A stretch of DNA of 64,000 nucleotides from an uncultured Pseudothermotoga sp. (GCA_937995655.1 CALKJI010000002.1:1-64000), one strand, 5' to 3'; counted from the first letter of the stretch, positions 25,476 to 35,365 are shown. The notes: a model not told the origin generated them from the sequence alone. Numbers and translations: made by a program.

Positions 25476-26165
25476 ATGAAATTTGAAAACGGCTACGTTT
25501 CTTTAGAAGTGAAAGGCTATGAAAGACAGTACAAATTGCATCAACTGAACGAAGATTTTTTCAACTGGCAGCTTCAAACTAGAGCAAAAGGTTTAAAAGT
25601 TTTCCTTGGTGTCGAAAAAGGTGTACCAAATTTCTCGCCACACACGGTCGTTATGTCCACTTATTCTGAAAAAACCGAGTTCGGAATAAACAGCTGTATA
25701 AAAGGATTAGGCTTGGTCCCAAAGGATGAATATTTAGAAGATCTTTCTAAGAAAGCACTTGGCCTTATAGAGCTTGCCAGAGAAAAGGGCATTAACGAGA
25801 CATTCAAAGAGAGGGTACAGTTTTTGCTTGAACTTTATGAAAAACCCGAAATATTTAACAAGAATGTGCTCTCCAGTATAGAGATGTATTACAAAAGAAG
25901 CTACCAAAATGTTCTTGAAGATCCTAGAGCCACTTTATTGTTCTATGATCAAATGAGTGGTTATAGCATCATGTTCAACGTAGTAGTCCAACTTGTGCCA
26001 AGAGAAGATCCTTTCTATAGATACGTCACAGCAATACATGATCTTTTCCATGTGCCAAAAGATCCCAAGATAAAAATAGATAGATACGAATTTGCTTATA
26101 AATTCTGGCCTATTGAAGCTTACGATAAAACACCGGGCCCAAAGGCAAGTAGCCAAATCTTTTAG
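25476..26165 (+). CDS. Unknown protein in the peptide ABC operon
   Basis: A 229-aa soluble protein with no signal peptide or membrane helix and no family I recognise. It starts at ATG 25476, one base after the permease stop, with GGAGGG 7 nt upstream, so it is surely in the operon. It begins MKFENGYVSLEVKGYERQYK, has a helical centre (SKKALGLIELAREKG, ERVQFLLELYEKP), and a C-terminal part with conserved-looking aromatic patches (FYRYVTAIHDLFHVP, YEFAYKFWPIEAYD). Its place where the ATPase genes normally lie suggests a link to uptake or processing of the substrate (inference). It ends head-to-head against a decayed protease gene with a 4-nt overlap. Confidence 0.8.
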   Translation: MKFENGYVSLEVKGYERQYKLHQLNEDFFNWQLQTRAKGLKVFLGVEKGVPNFSPHTVVMSTYSEKTEFGINSCIKGLGLVPKDEYLEDLSKKALGLIELAREKGINETFKERVQFLLELYEKPEIFNKNVLSSIEMYYKRSYQNVLEDPRATLLFYDQMSGYSIMFNVVVQLVPREDPFYRYVTAIHDLFHVPKDPKIKIDRYEFAYKFWPIEAYDKTPGPKASSQIF

Positions 26166-26937
26166 GCCGCTCTATGTCGAACCAATCTCCTTGGACCAAA
26201 TATTATCAATATAATCACTACAACAATCACATTTAGAATCACAGAAACAAGCCCACCAATGGCAGTTGCCATAGCTGGGAAAATGAAATGAGAAAGATTA
26301 CCCATAGTGTGGAACAACAAAGCAGCTAAGATACTGCCATTGGTGTTGTTGTAAATCCAAGTGAAGAGTATCGATAGAAAGACAGTGCCAAGAATAAAAC
26401 CAAAGATCGGAACGTTGCGATATATATCCTGGCCGCTGATGAAAAACAAAGGTAGGTGCCAAAGGCCCCAGATAACTCCAACAAGGACGCTCGAAACGAC
26501 TGCGTTAAAACGCTCCTGTAACCTGTCTAGAGCATAACCTCTCCAACCAAACTCTTCTGGAACAGGACCTCCAAGGAACATGATATAAAAGAATGCTGCT
26601 ACGATAGACCAAGGCTGAGATAATGCTGTCAGTTCAGGTAATGGTTCGCCGGCAAGAACTGCGATCAAAAGAGAAAGCCCCACGATAGATGGCAGAAGAT
26701 TGGGATGAGCCAAATTTTCTTGAAGTTAAAACTAAGCCCTCTTCTCAGAAGTTTCTTTACCCCGCCGTACCCTTCATACCTAAAAGTGAGTATGAAACTG
26801 GCTGCTGTAGGTCCAAAGGGCGCTAAATAGAGTCTTACACCCCACAGAATTTCCGGTAATCACAACAGCCAAGACCAGGCGAAGGTGATCAATAAAAAAT
26901 ACCACAACTCTTTGGCCTTTGTGTTACTATCTTTCAT
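26162..26937 (-). pseudogene. Decayed CPBP (CAAX-like) intramembrane protease gene
   Basis: An intact start (ATG 26937 with AAGGAGG) leads into a CPBP N terminus, but codon 26 is TGA (26862-26860) where family members have Trp (FAWSWLL*LPEILWG). The frame goes on through LAPFGPTAASFILTFRYEG and WLIPI, then shifts by one base near 26697-26700. After the shift the rest of the protein is intact: catalytic motif EEFGWRGYALDRL, HLPLFF and LFHTMGN with several membrane helices, to the stop at 26162. One nonsense and one frameshift mutation make a non-functional gene unless both are sequencing errors. CPBP proteases cut prenylated or other membrane-near peptides. Confidence 0.8.
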
Positions 26938-26996
26938 GCCTCCTTCCCCCTCTTTGTGACTGTATTCATTTTACATGAAAACTCATCATCGTTCAA

Positions 26997-28973
26997 TCAT
27001 TTTTTCCTTAGTCTTTCATAATGTTCTTCTATGACCTTCTCTTTGAAGATTCTAAGCCCTTCTTGATCAATAGCCGACAACTGAGGCCTGTCTGTTATAT
27101 CTATTATTGGTGCTATATCGAAATTCAGTTGTCTTGTCTGCCCATAGTTCAATTCGATGAGCGACACTTGACCATCTAACGGTTTGCCTGAAGTATAACC
27201 ATAGTACCCATAAAGATCACCAGCACTTATCTTATCATCACTGTCAAAATCCATCCAGGCAAAAAGATAGACCCTTTGACTTCTTACCTCAATCTCGTAA
27301 TTTCCCTGACTGTCAGCTTCAGTCCAATTATCTAATTGAAACTGATCATTTGTTGTAAAGACGACCAAGGGCTTCCAGCCACCTTGCCAAGTCACAGCAG
27401 CGTAAGCATCTATCAAACCCCAGCCGTAGTATTGATCCCATCCCATCGGACCAAGATCATAGGCAGTTCTACCTAGAATCTCTCTTATATTTTGCACACC
27501 CGTTATACCTTTGGCTATCATCAGAGCGATGACACCCGTCACATGCGGCGCTGCCATCGAAGTACCGCAGGCCCATAGGTACATGTTGTTTCGCCAAGTA
27601 CTTAAAACACCAAGATCTTCTTCCCCGCCTGGTGCTACAAAATCTAGCTCTGGACCATAGTCTGAATAAGAAGCTCTCTCACCATAATAATTCACAGCTC
27701 CTACAGCTATAGTTTCTGAATATGCTGCTGGATAGTCTATACCCATCGTTCCATCGTTGCCTGCGGCGCATACGATGATCACATCGTTCTCATAGGCGTA
27801 CTTCACAGCTTGGTACATAGCATCATTGCCTTGCTTAGCACCACCTGAGAAATTTATGAGCTTTGCTCCATGATCTACAGCGTAAACAAAAGCTTTTGCT
27901 ACATTAAAAGAAGTACCCTCACCTTGTGCATCAAAGACTCTCAAAGGTATTATTTTTGTTAGACCCCAAGTTACACTGGCAACGCCTTTGCCGTTGTTTG
28001 TCAAAGCAGAGATGATTCCCGTCACATGTGTACCATGACCGTGTTCATCTTGAGGAATTTGGTCATTTTCCACAAAGTCATAACCTGTAAAGTCATAACC
28101 TGTTGGGATTACGCCCTGAAGATCTTCATGATTAAGGTCGATACCAGAATCTACTACAGCTATCGTGATGAACTCAGCCGACTGCGTCTCAAACCATGCA
28201 AGGTGAAGATTTGTCATTTGAAGATTCCACTGCTGGGAATAATAACTATCGTTGGGTGGGATGGTGCCTGAAATTGTAAAGACATAATTCGGTTCAATGT
28301 TTACAAAATCTGGTAGTCTTGAAAGGTTCTGCTTCATATAATTAAGATCAAGGTCTGATTTCAATAGATAAAAGATTTTCTCACCAATCTGTAATTGATC
28401 TTTGGAAGATCCAAAGGTTTTCAGTGAACTCATCAGTGATTCTTTAGATTTAGATGTTCTTGCCAGATCAAATTGCACAATGTATTCACCTGGTACGTAT
28501 TCTTCAGAAATCTTTTTTGAAAAATCAAGCTGTTTGTTTGATGAAACAGAGGCTCGTGTGACATCGCCCTCGTAAGGTGATATCTTTCCCCTGATCCTTC
28601 CAGAAAATCCCATGGTGGTAAATGACCAAATCGGACCAGAGGTTTGCCCACCCTTGTCATCTTTCGCCACTATCTTCCAGTAGTAGGTAGTACCATAACT
28701 CAATGTACCAGGGCTATAAGTGGTTGTTGCGTGATTACTCTTTACAAGAGGAGGATTTGCATCAGTCCCAAAGTATACATCATAGACCAAAGTATCCCCG
28801 TCTAGATCAGAGCAAATCCAACTGAGTGTCGTGTTCACTGAAACACCTGTCTGATTATTCGATGGTTTTGGATTACTGGGCACAGTGGGTCTGAGATTTA
28901 CAGTTTGCACTCCACAGCTTACGAAGAACAAGGCCAAAACAACCCAAGCCAAGGAAAGATATACCCTTTTCAT
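26997..28973 (-). CDS. Subtilisin-like serine protease, probable lipoprotein
   Basis: A secreted protease of about 658 aa. A signal sequence ends in a lipobox-like FFVSCG (C about residue 20). An N-terminal fibronectin-type domain follows (GVSVNTTLSW to GPIWSFTT), then an I9-like propeptide (YVPGEYIVQFDLA to FVNIEPNYVF), and the S8 catalytic domain with Asp (IAVVDSGIDLNH), His (DEHGHGTHVTGI), oxyanion Asn (CAAGNDG) and Ser (GTSMAAPHVTGV). The C-terminal part has a beta domain with an EF-hand-like loop DFDSDDKISAGDLYGY. I place the start at ATG 28973, which has GGTGAT upstream; an ATG at 28979 and longer starts to 29015 are alternatives. Role: breakdown of external proteins, in line with the peptide transporter nearby. 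Confidence 0.93.
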   Translation of the reverse strand: MKRVYLSLAWVVLALFFVSCGVQTVNLRPTVPSNPKPSNNQTGVSVNTTLSWICSDLDGDTLVYDVYFGTDANPPLVKSNHATTTYSPGTLSYGTTYYWKIVAKDDKGGQTSGPIWSFTTMGFSGRIRGKISPYEGDVTRASVSSNKQLDFSKKISEEYVPGEYIVQFDLARTSKSKESLMSSLKTFGSSKDQLQIGEKIFYLLKSDLDLNYMKQNLSRLPDFVNIEPNYVFTISGTIPPNDSYYSQQWNLQMTNLHLAWFETQSAEFITIAVVDSGIDLNHEDLQGVIPTGYDFTGYDFVENDQIPQDEHGHGTHVTGIISALTNNGKGVASVTWGLTKIIPLRVFDAQGEGTSFNVAKAFVYAVDHGAKLINFSGGAKQGNDAMYQAVKYAYENDVIIVCAAGNDGTMGIDYPAAYSETIAVGAVNYYGERASYSDYGPELDFVAPGGEEDLGVLSTWRNNMYLWACGTSMAAPHVTGVIALMIAKGITGVQNIREILGRTAYDLGPMGWDQYYGWGLIDAYAAVTWQGGWKPLVVFTTNDQFQLDNWTEADSQGNYEIEVRSQRVYLFAWMDFDSDDKISAGDLYGYYGYTSGKPLDGQVSLIELNYGQTRQLNFDIAPIIDITDRPQLSAIDQEGLRIFKEKVIEEHYERLRKK

Positions 28974-29362
28974 GTACATCACCAAATCTATGATATCCCT
29001 CTTTCCATTAAACAATTATTAGAAGAGACTTTTCAAATTTCTGAACCGACAACTATTCTCTGTTCGCAAACTGTTCAGCAAATGGTAAGTACAGGTTGCC
29101 CAGATTGATCTATGATTATTCGATAGGATGAATTTTAAGGTCAACAGCGGCCAAAAAATCAATCTTTTATGTTTGAAAAAGAGAAAAGACATCTTTTAGA
29201 TTTTTGTAATAGTCAATGAGAAAGAAGTCAATCTGAAAGTTCAAAGATATATCGACATGAAAGGCCGAAAAAGTCCATCAAAAGATTTATTCGAAATTTT
29301 CTAATATATTTCTAATAAAATTTGCTGTACAATTTGCTTATCCATCCTAAGGAGGGATGAAT
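28974..29362. other. Divergent intergenic region
   Basis: About 390 bp between the protease gene and the secreted-protein gene. It is AT-rich; TACAAT (about 29329) could be a -10 for the plus-strand gene but no good -35 is seen. No gene or repeat supported. Confidence 0.4.
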
Positions 29363-29887
29363 ATGGGAAAGGTCGTTTTGGTAACGATCATCTTGGTGGG
29401 CACGTTGATCTTTGCCCAGGTTGGTCAGGTCCAACCGGTCAAGCCGAATATCCCCTTTGCACCACTGTTGACAAGTAAGGTTCAGGAAGTGGATGTTCTT
29501 GGTCCGTACGGTTCTGTTTGGAAAATCCATTGGGACGGTTGGGAAGGAACATTGGTCCTCTATAAAAATGGAACCGGCTATCTTCAGGACACAAACAACG
29601 TCAGATATAATCTGACCTATGTGATACTGAAGAATCCACAAGACAATATCTCAGGCATGACAGGACCTGGATACACCGGAAAGGCCAGCACACTGGGTCA
29701 TCGTATAGTTTTCATGGTTGATTTTGCAAACACACCAAACAACACTCAAGATGATCAGAGGTTCGATGGCTACATATTCACACAAACACTCAAAGTTTCT
29801 GCCAAAAGAGCTATCGCTGGTATCACCTGGTGGGACTCGATACCCTTTGGCTTCTATGCCACATTTTGGTATGATGTGCCAGGCTAA
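29363..29887 (+). CDS. Small secreted protein of unknown function
   Basis: A 174-aa protein with a signal peptide (MGKVVLVTIILVGTLIFAQ). The mature part starts rich in P and V and then looks like an all-beta domain with many Trp, Gly and Tyr (VWKIHWDGWEGTLVLYKNG, ITWWDSIPFGFYATFWYDV). I recognise no family. The start is the second ATG (29363): AAGGAGGG is 7 nt before it and only 1 nt before the first ATG. It stands alone with its own strong terminator. Confidence 0.82.
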   Translation: MGKVVLVTIILVGTLIFAQVGQVQPVKPNIPFAPLLTSKVQEVDVLGPYGSVWKIHWDGWEGTLVLYKNGTGYLQDTNNVRYNLTYVILKNPQDNISGMTGPGYTGKASTLGHRIVFMVDFANTPNNTQDDQRFDGYIFTQTLKVSAKRAIAGITWWDSIPFGFYATFWYDVPG

Positions 29888-29902
29888 GTTATAAAAAGAC
29901 AA

Positions 29903-29931
29903 AAAGGGGGGCTCAAGCCCCCCTTTATTTT
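29903..29931 (+). terminator. Terminator of the secreted-protein gene
   Basis: AAAGGGGGGC, TCAA loop, GCCCCCCTTT: a perfect 10-bp GC-rich stem followed by ATTTT. Confidence 0.95.
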
Positions 29932-29993
29932 GAAAAGGAAAGAGAAGCTGTATTTTGGTACTCAGTATAAAGTTATTTTAATCTTTCACGCTA

Positions 29994-30002
29994 TGGTATA
30001 AT
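29994..30002 (+). promoter_or_regulatory. Extended -10 promoter for the HD-GYP/H-NOX operon
   Basis: TGGTATAAT (perfect -10 with TGn extension), about 33 nt before the start codon at 30035; the -35 region (TTATTT) is weak, as is usual with an extended -10. Confidence 0.7.
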
Positions 30003-30034
30003 CAATACAGGGTAGCTCGTAAAGGGTGAATAAT

Positions 30035-31348
30035 ATGAATCTAAATATCTTGATACCACTCACCAGCTTCGTCAAACTGTTCAGTAAAATGAATCATGTG
30101 GAATATAGGAATTTTGTGAGACACTCGCTACAGGTTGCAAAAATTACACACAAACTCTCAAAGATGTTAAATTTACAGATAGATTCAGAGTGTGCATATT
30201 TGGCCGGAATGCTTCATGATATGGGACTGGTCATGAAGGCATCAATTGAAAATTATGATCTCTTCGTGGATATGTTTCGAAGAGTACCAGATTTGGAGAA
30301 GATAGTTCTAACCTTTGACAAAGGTGATGATCATTCGGTCATATCGTACGCCATAGGTTCCATGGTAAAACCATTGTGCCCAAATTGTGCTAAGAGTATA
30401 TTTTATCATCACAGACCGTATCAAAACATTCCTGAGAGTGACCAAAAAATCGTCTATCTTGCCAACAGTTTAAAGGTAGCAGATTTAATCTCTTTGATGG
30501 CTTTAAAAAACAATACAGAGGAGCTCACTGTGGATTTGTACAACGAAATGGTTCACACTGTAACAAAAGATGTAGGAATTCTTGAAGAAGTAAAAAAAGC
30601 AGCCTTGGCCATTCTGATTGATTACAAGATAATATGTGAAGTGCTTGATGAGCAAAATCGTTTTTCTTCTGATATAAAACTTTCTCTTGAGGATTTCGAA
30701 GAGGGAGCACGTCTTTTGGCAACACTTTTAGACTTGAGAAGCCCTTATACACGAAACCATACCTTTGTTACTGCAAAGCTTTCTGAACAAATCATATTAG
30801 AACTTTTAGGCAAAGAAGATTCTCGAGTTATGAACATAGCCGCTCTGTTACATGACATTGGCAAACTCAAAACACCACTGAGCATTCTTCACAAAAGAGA
30901 AAGATTAGATCAAAATGAATTCATGATAATGAAAAGACATGTGGTAGACACATACAAAATGCTTGAGGAAGCTGATCTTGTGCATATTGCAAAAGTCTCT
31001 GCTTCACACCACGAAAGACTCGATGGCTCAGGCTATCCCACCGGTTTGAAGTCAGAGCAGATGACGATTTTTCAAAGAACGATTCAAGTTGCTGATGTCT
31101 TTTCGGCACTGATAGAACACAGACCATACAGAGAAAGGATGTCAGTGACTGAGGCGCTGCAAGTTATAGAAAATGAAGTGAATCAAGGAAAATTCGATCC
31201 CACGGTGTATAATAAGTTAAAAGAACTTGTCAAGAATGGACTATTCGATAAGGATCTAATTTTTCGCAATGCTCTCGAACATTTGTTCAAGACCAGCTAC
31301 AGCGAGATCGGGGAAATGTTTGGGAAATTCCTTAACACGGAGGGGTGA
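30035..31348 (+). CDS. Tandem HD / HD-GYP protein, probable cyclic di-GMP phosphodiesterase
   Basis: A 437-aa cytoplasmic protein with two HD-type domains. The first (about residues 20-200) has H30 and GMLHDMGLV plus a CPNC pair and YHHRPYQ, an HDOD/HD-like layout. The second is a full HD-GYP domain: ALLHDIGKLKTP, MKRHVVDTYKML, ASHHERLDGSGYPTGL and IQVADVFSAL. HD-GYP domains cut cyclic di-GMP using two or three metals. The start is ATG 30035 with GGGTGA 5 nt upstream; a GTG at 30026 is an alternative. Only 3 nt separate it from the H-NOX chemoreceptor, so O2 or NO sensing and c-di-GMP turnover appear to be produced together. Confidence 0.92.
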   Translation: MNLNILIPLTSFVKLFSKMNHVEYRNFVRHSLQVAKITHKLSKMLNLQIDSECAYLAGMLHDMGLVMKASIENYDLFVDMFRRVPDLEKIVLTFDKGDDHSVISYAIGSMVKPLCPNCAKSIFYHHRPYQNIPESDQKIVYLANSLKVADLISLMALKNNTEELTVDLYNEMVHTVTKDVGILEEVKKAALAILIDYKIICEVLDEQNRFSSDIKLSLEDFEEGARLLATLLDLRSPYTRNHTFVTAKLSEQIILELLGKEDSRVMNIAALLHDIGKLKTPLSILHKRERLDQNEFMIMKRHVVDTYKMLEEADLVHIAKVSASHHERLDGSGYPTGLKSEQMTIFQRTIQVADVFSALIEHRPYRERMSVTEALQVIENEVNQGKFDPTVYNKLKELVKNGLFDKDLIFRNALEHLFKTSYSEIGEMFGKFLNTEG

Positions 31349-31351
31349 AGC

Positions 31352-33172
31352 ATGAAAGGGTTTGTGGTAAATGCCTGGTTTCAGACTTGGAGTAAACTTT
31401 TTGGTGCCGATACAGTCAAGAAAATAAGAGAAAAACATGGTTTAGATCCAAACAAGATCTACAGTCCCATCGAGGATTTGCCAGACAATGTTCCAATAGA
31501 GATTTCAAGAGATCTCGCATCGGAAAAAGGTATCAGTTATGATGAACTTTGGTACAGGACCGGTAAAGAGAACCTAAAAACTTTTTTCGAACATTATCCA
31601 GAATACTTCAAAAAAACCGGTTTTCTGTCCTTTATGGCTGCAATGGATGCTGTCCATAGAGTTTTGACAAAAAGAATCAAAGGTGCGACCCCTCCAAGGG
31701 TTTTCTTCAAGCTATTGGGTGATAAAAAGGCTATGGTCAGATACCAGTCAAAACGAAATTTCAAAAAGTATTTCCTTGGTCTGATGGACTCTTCTTCGGA
31801 ATTCTTCAGCGACCCCGTTCAATATAAAATTCTAAACGAGGGAAGTGTAGACGGGCAAAATTATATGGAAGTAGAAGTTCAGGCAACAAAACCTTATGGA
31901 AAGTTTGAAAAAATAAGAGCCATAGTGGGGCTCAGTCTTGGTTTGATGAAATCCTTAGTTCCCACATATATTCTGTTACTGCCGATATACACATTCGTGT
32001 TGACTTTCTTATCCTTCACTTTCATACCAGCAAATGTCTATATAAAGTCAGCTGCCAGCGCAATCGGTGTGTTTTTAATTTCGATGGTAGGAATCTATGG
32101 TTTTAAAAAAGGTATGAAAGCCGTAGATCATGCATTAGAGTCGGTGAAAAAGAAAGATTTGGACAATCCTCTTTCTGTAGATGGTTTAAAGGAATTCTCT
32201 GACTTATCCCATTCGTTGAATAGCGCTGTCGATAGTGTGAAGGAAGTGCTTTTGGCTATATCTGGTGATGTACAGGAAATAAATTCTTACTCCGATAGAG
32301 TTATCAATGCAGTAAATGCCATGAGAGAACAGCTTGACACGATGGGGTCTCTCTCCAATGAGATTGCAAACACAGCAGTTCAGATAAGCAACGACACCGA
32401 AAGGATATCAAACGCCGTCAGTTCAAATGTGGAAACCATAACCTCGACTATTTCAGAGCAAACGCAAATAGTCAATGCACTCAGAGAAGCTGTTTCTTTG
32501 ATAGTTGACTCTGCAAACAACGTTGAAAAATCTGCAGACGGAATAGTTAGGATGAGTGAACGATTTGCCAGACTTGTGGAAGAAGGTAAAAAATTACAGG
32601 ACCAGGCCAGTACAATTATGCAAGTTGCATCGACCGTTTCAAGCATAGCAGAGCAGACCAACTTGCTAGCTTTGAATGCAGCAATAGAAGCCGCACGAAG
32701 TGGTGAAGCTGGTAGAGGCTTTGCGGTGGTGGCAGATGAGATAAGAAAACTTGCAGAAGAAAGTAGGACCTCTGCTGCCAAGATTTCGGAGTTCTTGGGA
32801 TCGATCACTTTGGGAATCGATGATCTTGGCAAGGCGATTCAAACTGAGTTCAACGAAATGAAAGTACAATCCCAGAAACTACTCGAAAGCTCTGAAAGGA
32901 ATAAAAAGTCCAGCGATGTGATATCTTCAATCTCACAGAAACTCAACACATTGATCGAGACATTGAATGCTGAAATAAGTAAACTCAACAGCATAACAAA
33001 CAGTATACAGAACTTGCTAGCGATTTCAGAAGAAAGCTCTGCGACAGCAGAAGAGATTAGTTCGTCCATACAGAACTTCTTTGCTCAACTGAAGATCGTG
33101 CTTGACAGCGTGAATGAAACTGTCAGGTTGTTGAAGGTGATACAAGACAATTTCAAAGAGATCAAACTTTAG
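31352..33172 (+). CDS. H-NOX (heme O2/NO-binding) chemoreceptor
   Basis: A 606-aa fusion of an N-terminal H-NOX heme domain (1 to about 185), two membrane helices (about 195-218 and 222-245), and a chemotaxis signalling domain to the end. Key H-NOX residues fall at the very same numbers as in the Caldanaerobacter tengcongensis H-NOX: proximal His H102 ([18 protein letters not shown]), P115, and the heme-propionate motif Y131-S133-R135. The distal hydrogen-bond residues W9, N74 and Y140, needed there for O2 binding, are all present, so O2 binding is predicted. The signalling tip reads [30 protein letters not shown] precedes the ATG. The sensor should be cytoplasmic. Confidence 0.95.
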   Translation: MKGFVVNAWFQTWSKLFGADTVKKIREKHGLDPNKIYSPIEDLPDNVPIEISRDLASEKGISYDELWYRTGKENLKTFFEHYPEYFKKTGFLSFMAAMDAVHRVLTKRIKGATPPRVFFKLLGDKKAMVRYQSKRNFKKYFLGLMDSSSEFFSDPVQYKILNEGSVDGQNYMEVEVQATKPYGKFEKIRAIVGLSLGLMKSLVPTYILLLPIYTFVLTFLSFTFIPANVYIKSAASAIGVFLISMVGIYGFKKGMKAVDHALESVKKKDLDNPLSVDGLKEFSDLSHSLNSAVDSVKEVLLAISGDVQEINSYSDRVINAVNAMREQLDTMGSLSNEIANTAVQISNDTERISNAVSSNVETITSTISEQTQIVNALREAVSLIVDSANNVEKSADGIVRMSERFARLVEEGKKLQDQASTIMQVASTVSSIAEQTNLLALNAAIEAARSGEAGRGFAVVADEIRKLAEESRTSAAKISEFLGSITLGIDDLGKAIQTEFNEMKVQSQKLLESSERNKKSSDVISSISQKLNTLIETLNAEISKLNSITNSIQNLLAISEESSATAEEISSSIQNFFAQLKIVLDSVNETVRLLKVIQDNFKEIKL

Positions 33173-33416
33173 CTTTTAAAAGGTTTTGGGGAATTCATAA
33201 GACAGATCAAACCAGCAATATATATGGCACGTCAGTTTGAAAGAAATCTTCTTTTGCCCAATTTATTGCGCCAGTAGATAGTAAAAGCCGTAATTGTTAT
33301 TTGATCTATACTAGTCAAGTGAAAAAAGCGAGTTTTTGCAAATCTCAAGATTGTGATTAACAAAAGAAGATATTTTATTTCAAAACCATTTTGAGTCTTT
33401 CAAAGGATCATTTGTA

Positions 33417-34436
33417 TCAAGTACTCGAAGCTTCACAATTTGAATCGATATTGAAATCACTCTCAATCTTCAAGGGTCTTTTCATCAATTCGTTTATAGC
33501 TTCATAAGGGTTTTTACTCAAGAACAATACTTCGTAAACTTTTTGAGATATGGGCATATCGACCTTCAATATATGTGCCAATTCTAATAGTGGCTTAACG
33601 GTATGCACACCTTCAGCAACCATCTTCATATTGCAAAGTACCTCTTGCAAAGTTTTTCCCTTTCCCACCATTTCACCAACGTATCTGTTTCTACTGTAGT
33701 TACTGGTACAGGTAACTATCAAATCACCCATACCCGCAAGTCCCATGAAAGTGAGAGGGCTTTTGCAACCTTTAGCCAATCCAAAGCGTGTCATTTCATG
33801 AAGACCGCGTGTTATTAACGATGCTTTTGCGTTGTGCCAACGCCCCAGTCCATCCAAGATTCCTGCGGCTATGGCTATCACGTTTTTAACAGCTCCACAG
33901 ATCTCTACGCCCAAAACATCTTCACTGGCATAAACTCTGAAATACTCATTGCTCAGAATAGTTTGAAAACGATTTGCCAAAGTTCTATTTTTCGACGCAA
34001 TGACAACACTTGTTGGAAGTCGTTTTGCCACTTCAGGTGCATGGCACGGACCAGAGAGTACTAGATAGTCGATATCTTGCCACCTTAAATTGATAGCTTG
34101 TCCCACTGTGTTCAATTTACTATCGATACCTTTTGAAAGATTGATGATGATCCTAGGTTTAGTAGCTATTTTTTCTAACGTCTCTTGTAAATACTTCACA
34201 GGTACAGCAATTACAAGAATGTCACTGAATTGCTCTATTTCGCTCATTCGTGATGTGGCAACTAATGTAGGTGGAAGATCTACGGAAGGCAAATATTCCA
34301 GATTCATATGATTTTCGTTTATCTGTTCTGCCAGTTCTTGCCTTCTTGCCCAAAGTAGAACTTCATGACCATTTTCAACAAGCAATTTTGCAAAAGTGGT
34401 TCCCCAGCTTCCCGCACCAAGAATAGAGAATTTCAA
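33417..34436 (-). CDS. gpsA: Glycerol-3-phosphate dehydrogenase [NAD(P)+]
   Basis: A 339-aa enzyme reducing dihydroxyacetone phosphate to sn-glycerol-3-phosphate for phospholipids. Seen: the dinucleotide motif LGAGSWGTTFAKLLVENGH, the LSGPCHAPEVAKRLPT loop, the catalytic Lys in GAVKNVIAIAAGILDGL and TRGLHEMTRFG. Last gene of a long minus-strand operon; its ATG overlaps trmB by 4 nt. The extension SDFNIDSNCEASST at the C terminus is unremarkable. Confidence 0.96.
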   Translation of the reverse strand: MKFSILGAGSWGTTFAKLLVENGHEVLLWARRQELAEQINENHMNLEYLPSVDLPPTLVATSRMSEIEQFSDILVIAVPVKYLQETLEKIATKPRIIINLSKGIDSKLNTVGQAINLRWQDIDYLVLSGPCHAPEVAKRLPTSVVIASKNRTLANRFQTILSNEYFRVYASEDVLGVEICGAVKNVIAIAAGILDGLGRWHNAKASLITRGLHEMTRFGLAKGCKSPLTFMGLAGMGDLIVTCTSNYSRNRYVGEMVGKGKTLQEVLCNMKMVAEGVHTVKPLLELAHILKVDMPISQKVYEVLFLSKNPYEAINELMKRPLKIESDFNIDSNCEASST

Positions 34437-35362
34437 GAACTAACCACCTCAGCCACCTTTTTTACAGAAAATTTCACCACAGGTGTCCTGTAAGCAGGTG
34501 CATCTGGATCGAGTTTGATAAGCCAACCTTCTTTATCCTTTTCGATGCTTATGAAATACCTCTGCTGGAAATTTTCTTCATTCGAGACTACTCTCAAAAG
34601 ATATTCTCCTTCACGAAAGTACACATTTCTCACTACAAAAACTCCCCTAGGATGTCTAAAGATAGTTCCAGAAAGCCTTGAAACTTTCTGCTCATCTATA
34701 CTGTTCAAGTGAATATTGGGCATTGAATCTTCCCCCCAAGTCCATCTCTCAACATTGATCTGATTCTTTTTCTTGACAATCAGAATGTATGTTTTTCTAC
34801 CTTCTGACAACCATCTTCGCTCATATCTTGTCCCTACGATTGTTTTACTGCTCTCATCAAATTGAAGTAGATCGAAACAACCCGTTTCCAATAGAATATC
34901 TTTCATATTTCTCACATACCACTCAACGTCTGTAACAAGTTGATAGGTACCTTCATAAGACAGAACAGCACCCAATGTCTTTGCAAAATCTCGATTTGTG
35001 AATCTCTTTTCCTGGTGAGATTTCTTTGGCCATGGGCACGGAAAATTCGTATAGACCCGTTCGATACTACCATCTTTGAAAAATTCTCTAAGGGCGAATT
35101 GGCCATCTACTAGAGCTACTCTAATGTTCTTCAAAGAATGGTCATATATCTTTCTTTGGATCTTGACAAGCGATGTTATCGATGTCTCAAACCCAACAAA
35201 ATTGTATTCTGGCTTTTCTCTTGCCAAAGAAACAAGAAACTCGCCGTTGCCAAATCCTATTTCAACGGCGAGTTTTGCTTGTCTTTGAAAGATTCTATCC
35301 CAATCTAAAGGTGTTGAATATTGCTGGGGCTTTATGAAATATAAAAGAGACTCAACGAGCAT
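34433..35362 (-). CDS. trmB: tRNA (guanine-N7-)-methyltransferase with C-terminal extension
   Basis: A 309-aa SAM-dependent enzyme that makes m7G46 in tRNA. The methyltransferase core (1 to about 200) has the SAM motif VEIGFGNGEFL, FVGFETS and the family motif VYTNFPCPWPKKSHQEKRF. Typical bacterial TrmB has 210-240 residues; here about 100 extra residues at the C terminus form a beta-rich domain (GTIFRHPRGVFVVRNVYF and later strands) that I believe is common in Thermotogales but of unknown role. It overlaps gpsA by 4 nt. Confidence 0.93.
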   Translation of the reverse strand: MLVESLLYFIKPQQYSTPLDWDRIFQRQAKLAVEIGFGNGEFLVSLAREKPEYNFVGFETSITSLVKIQRKIYDHSLKNIRVALVDGQFALREFFKDGSIERVYTNFPCPWPKKSHQEKRFTNRDFAKTLGAVLSYEGTYQLVTDVEWYVRNMKDILLETGCFDLLQFDESSKTIVGTRYERRWLSEGRKTYILIVKKKNQINVERWTWGEDSMPNIHLNSIDEQKVSRLSGTIFRHPRGVFVVRNVYFREGEYLLRVVSNEENFQQRYFISIEKDKEGWLIKLDPDAPAYRTPVVKFSVKKVAEVVSS

Positions 35363-35365
35363 CTT

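Noticed and set aside
32380-32832. Minus-strand frame of 150 codons over the H-NOX chemoreceptor
   Set aside because: Low-complexity Ala/Ser/Leu product typical of the reverse of coiled-coil MCP coding sequence.
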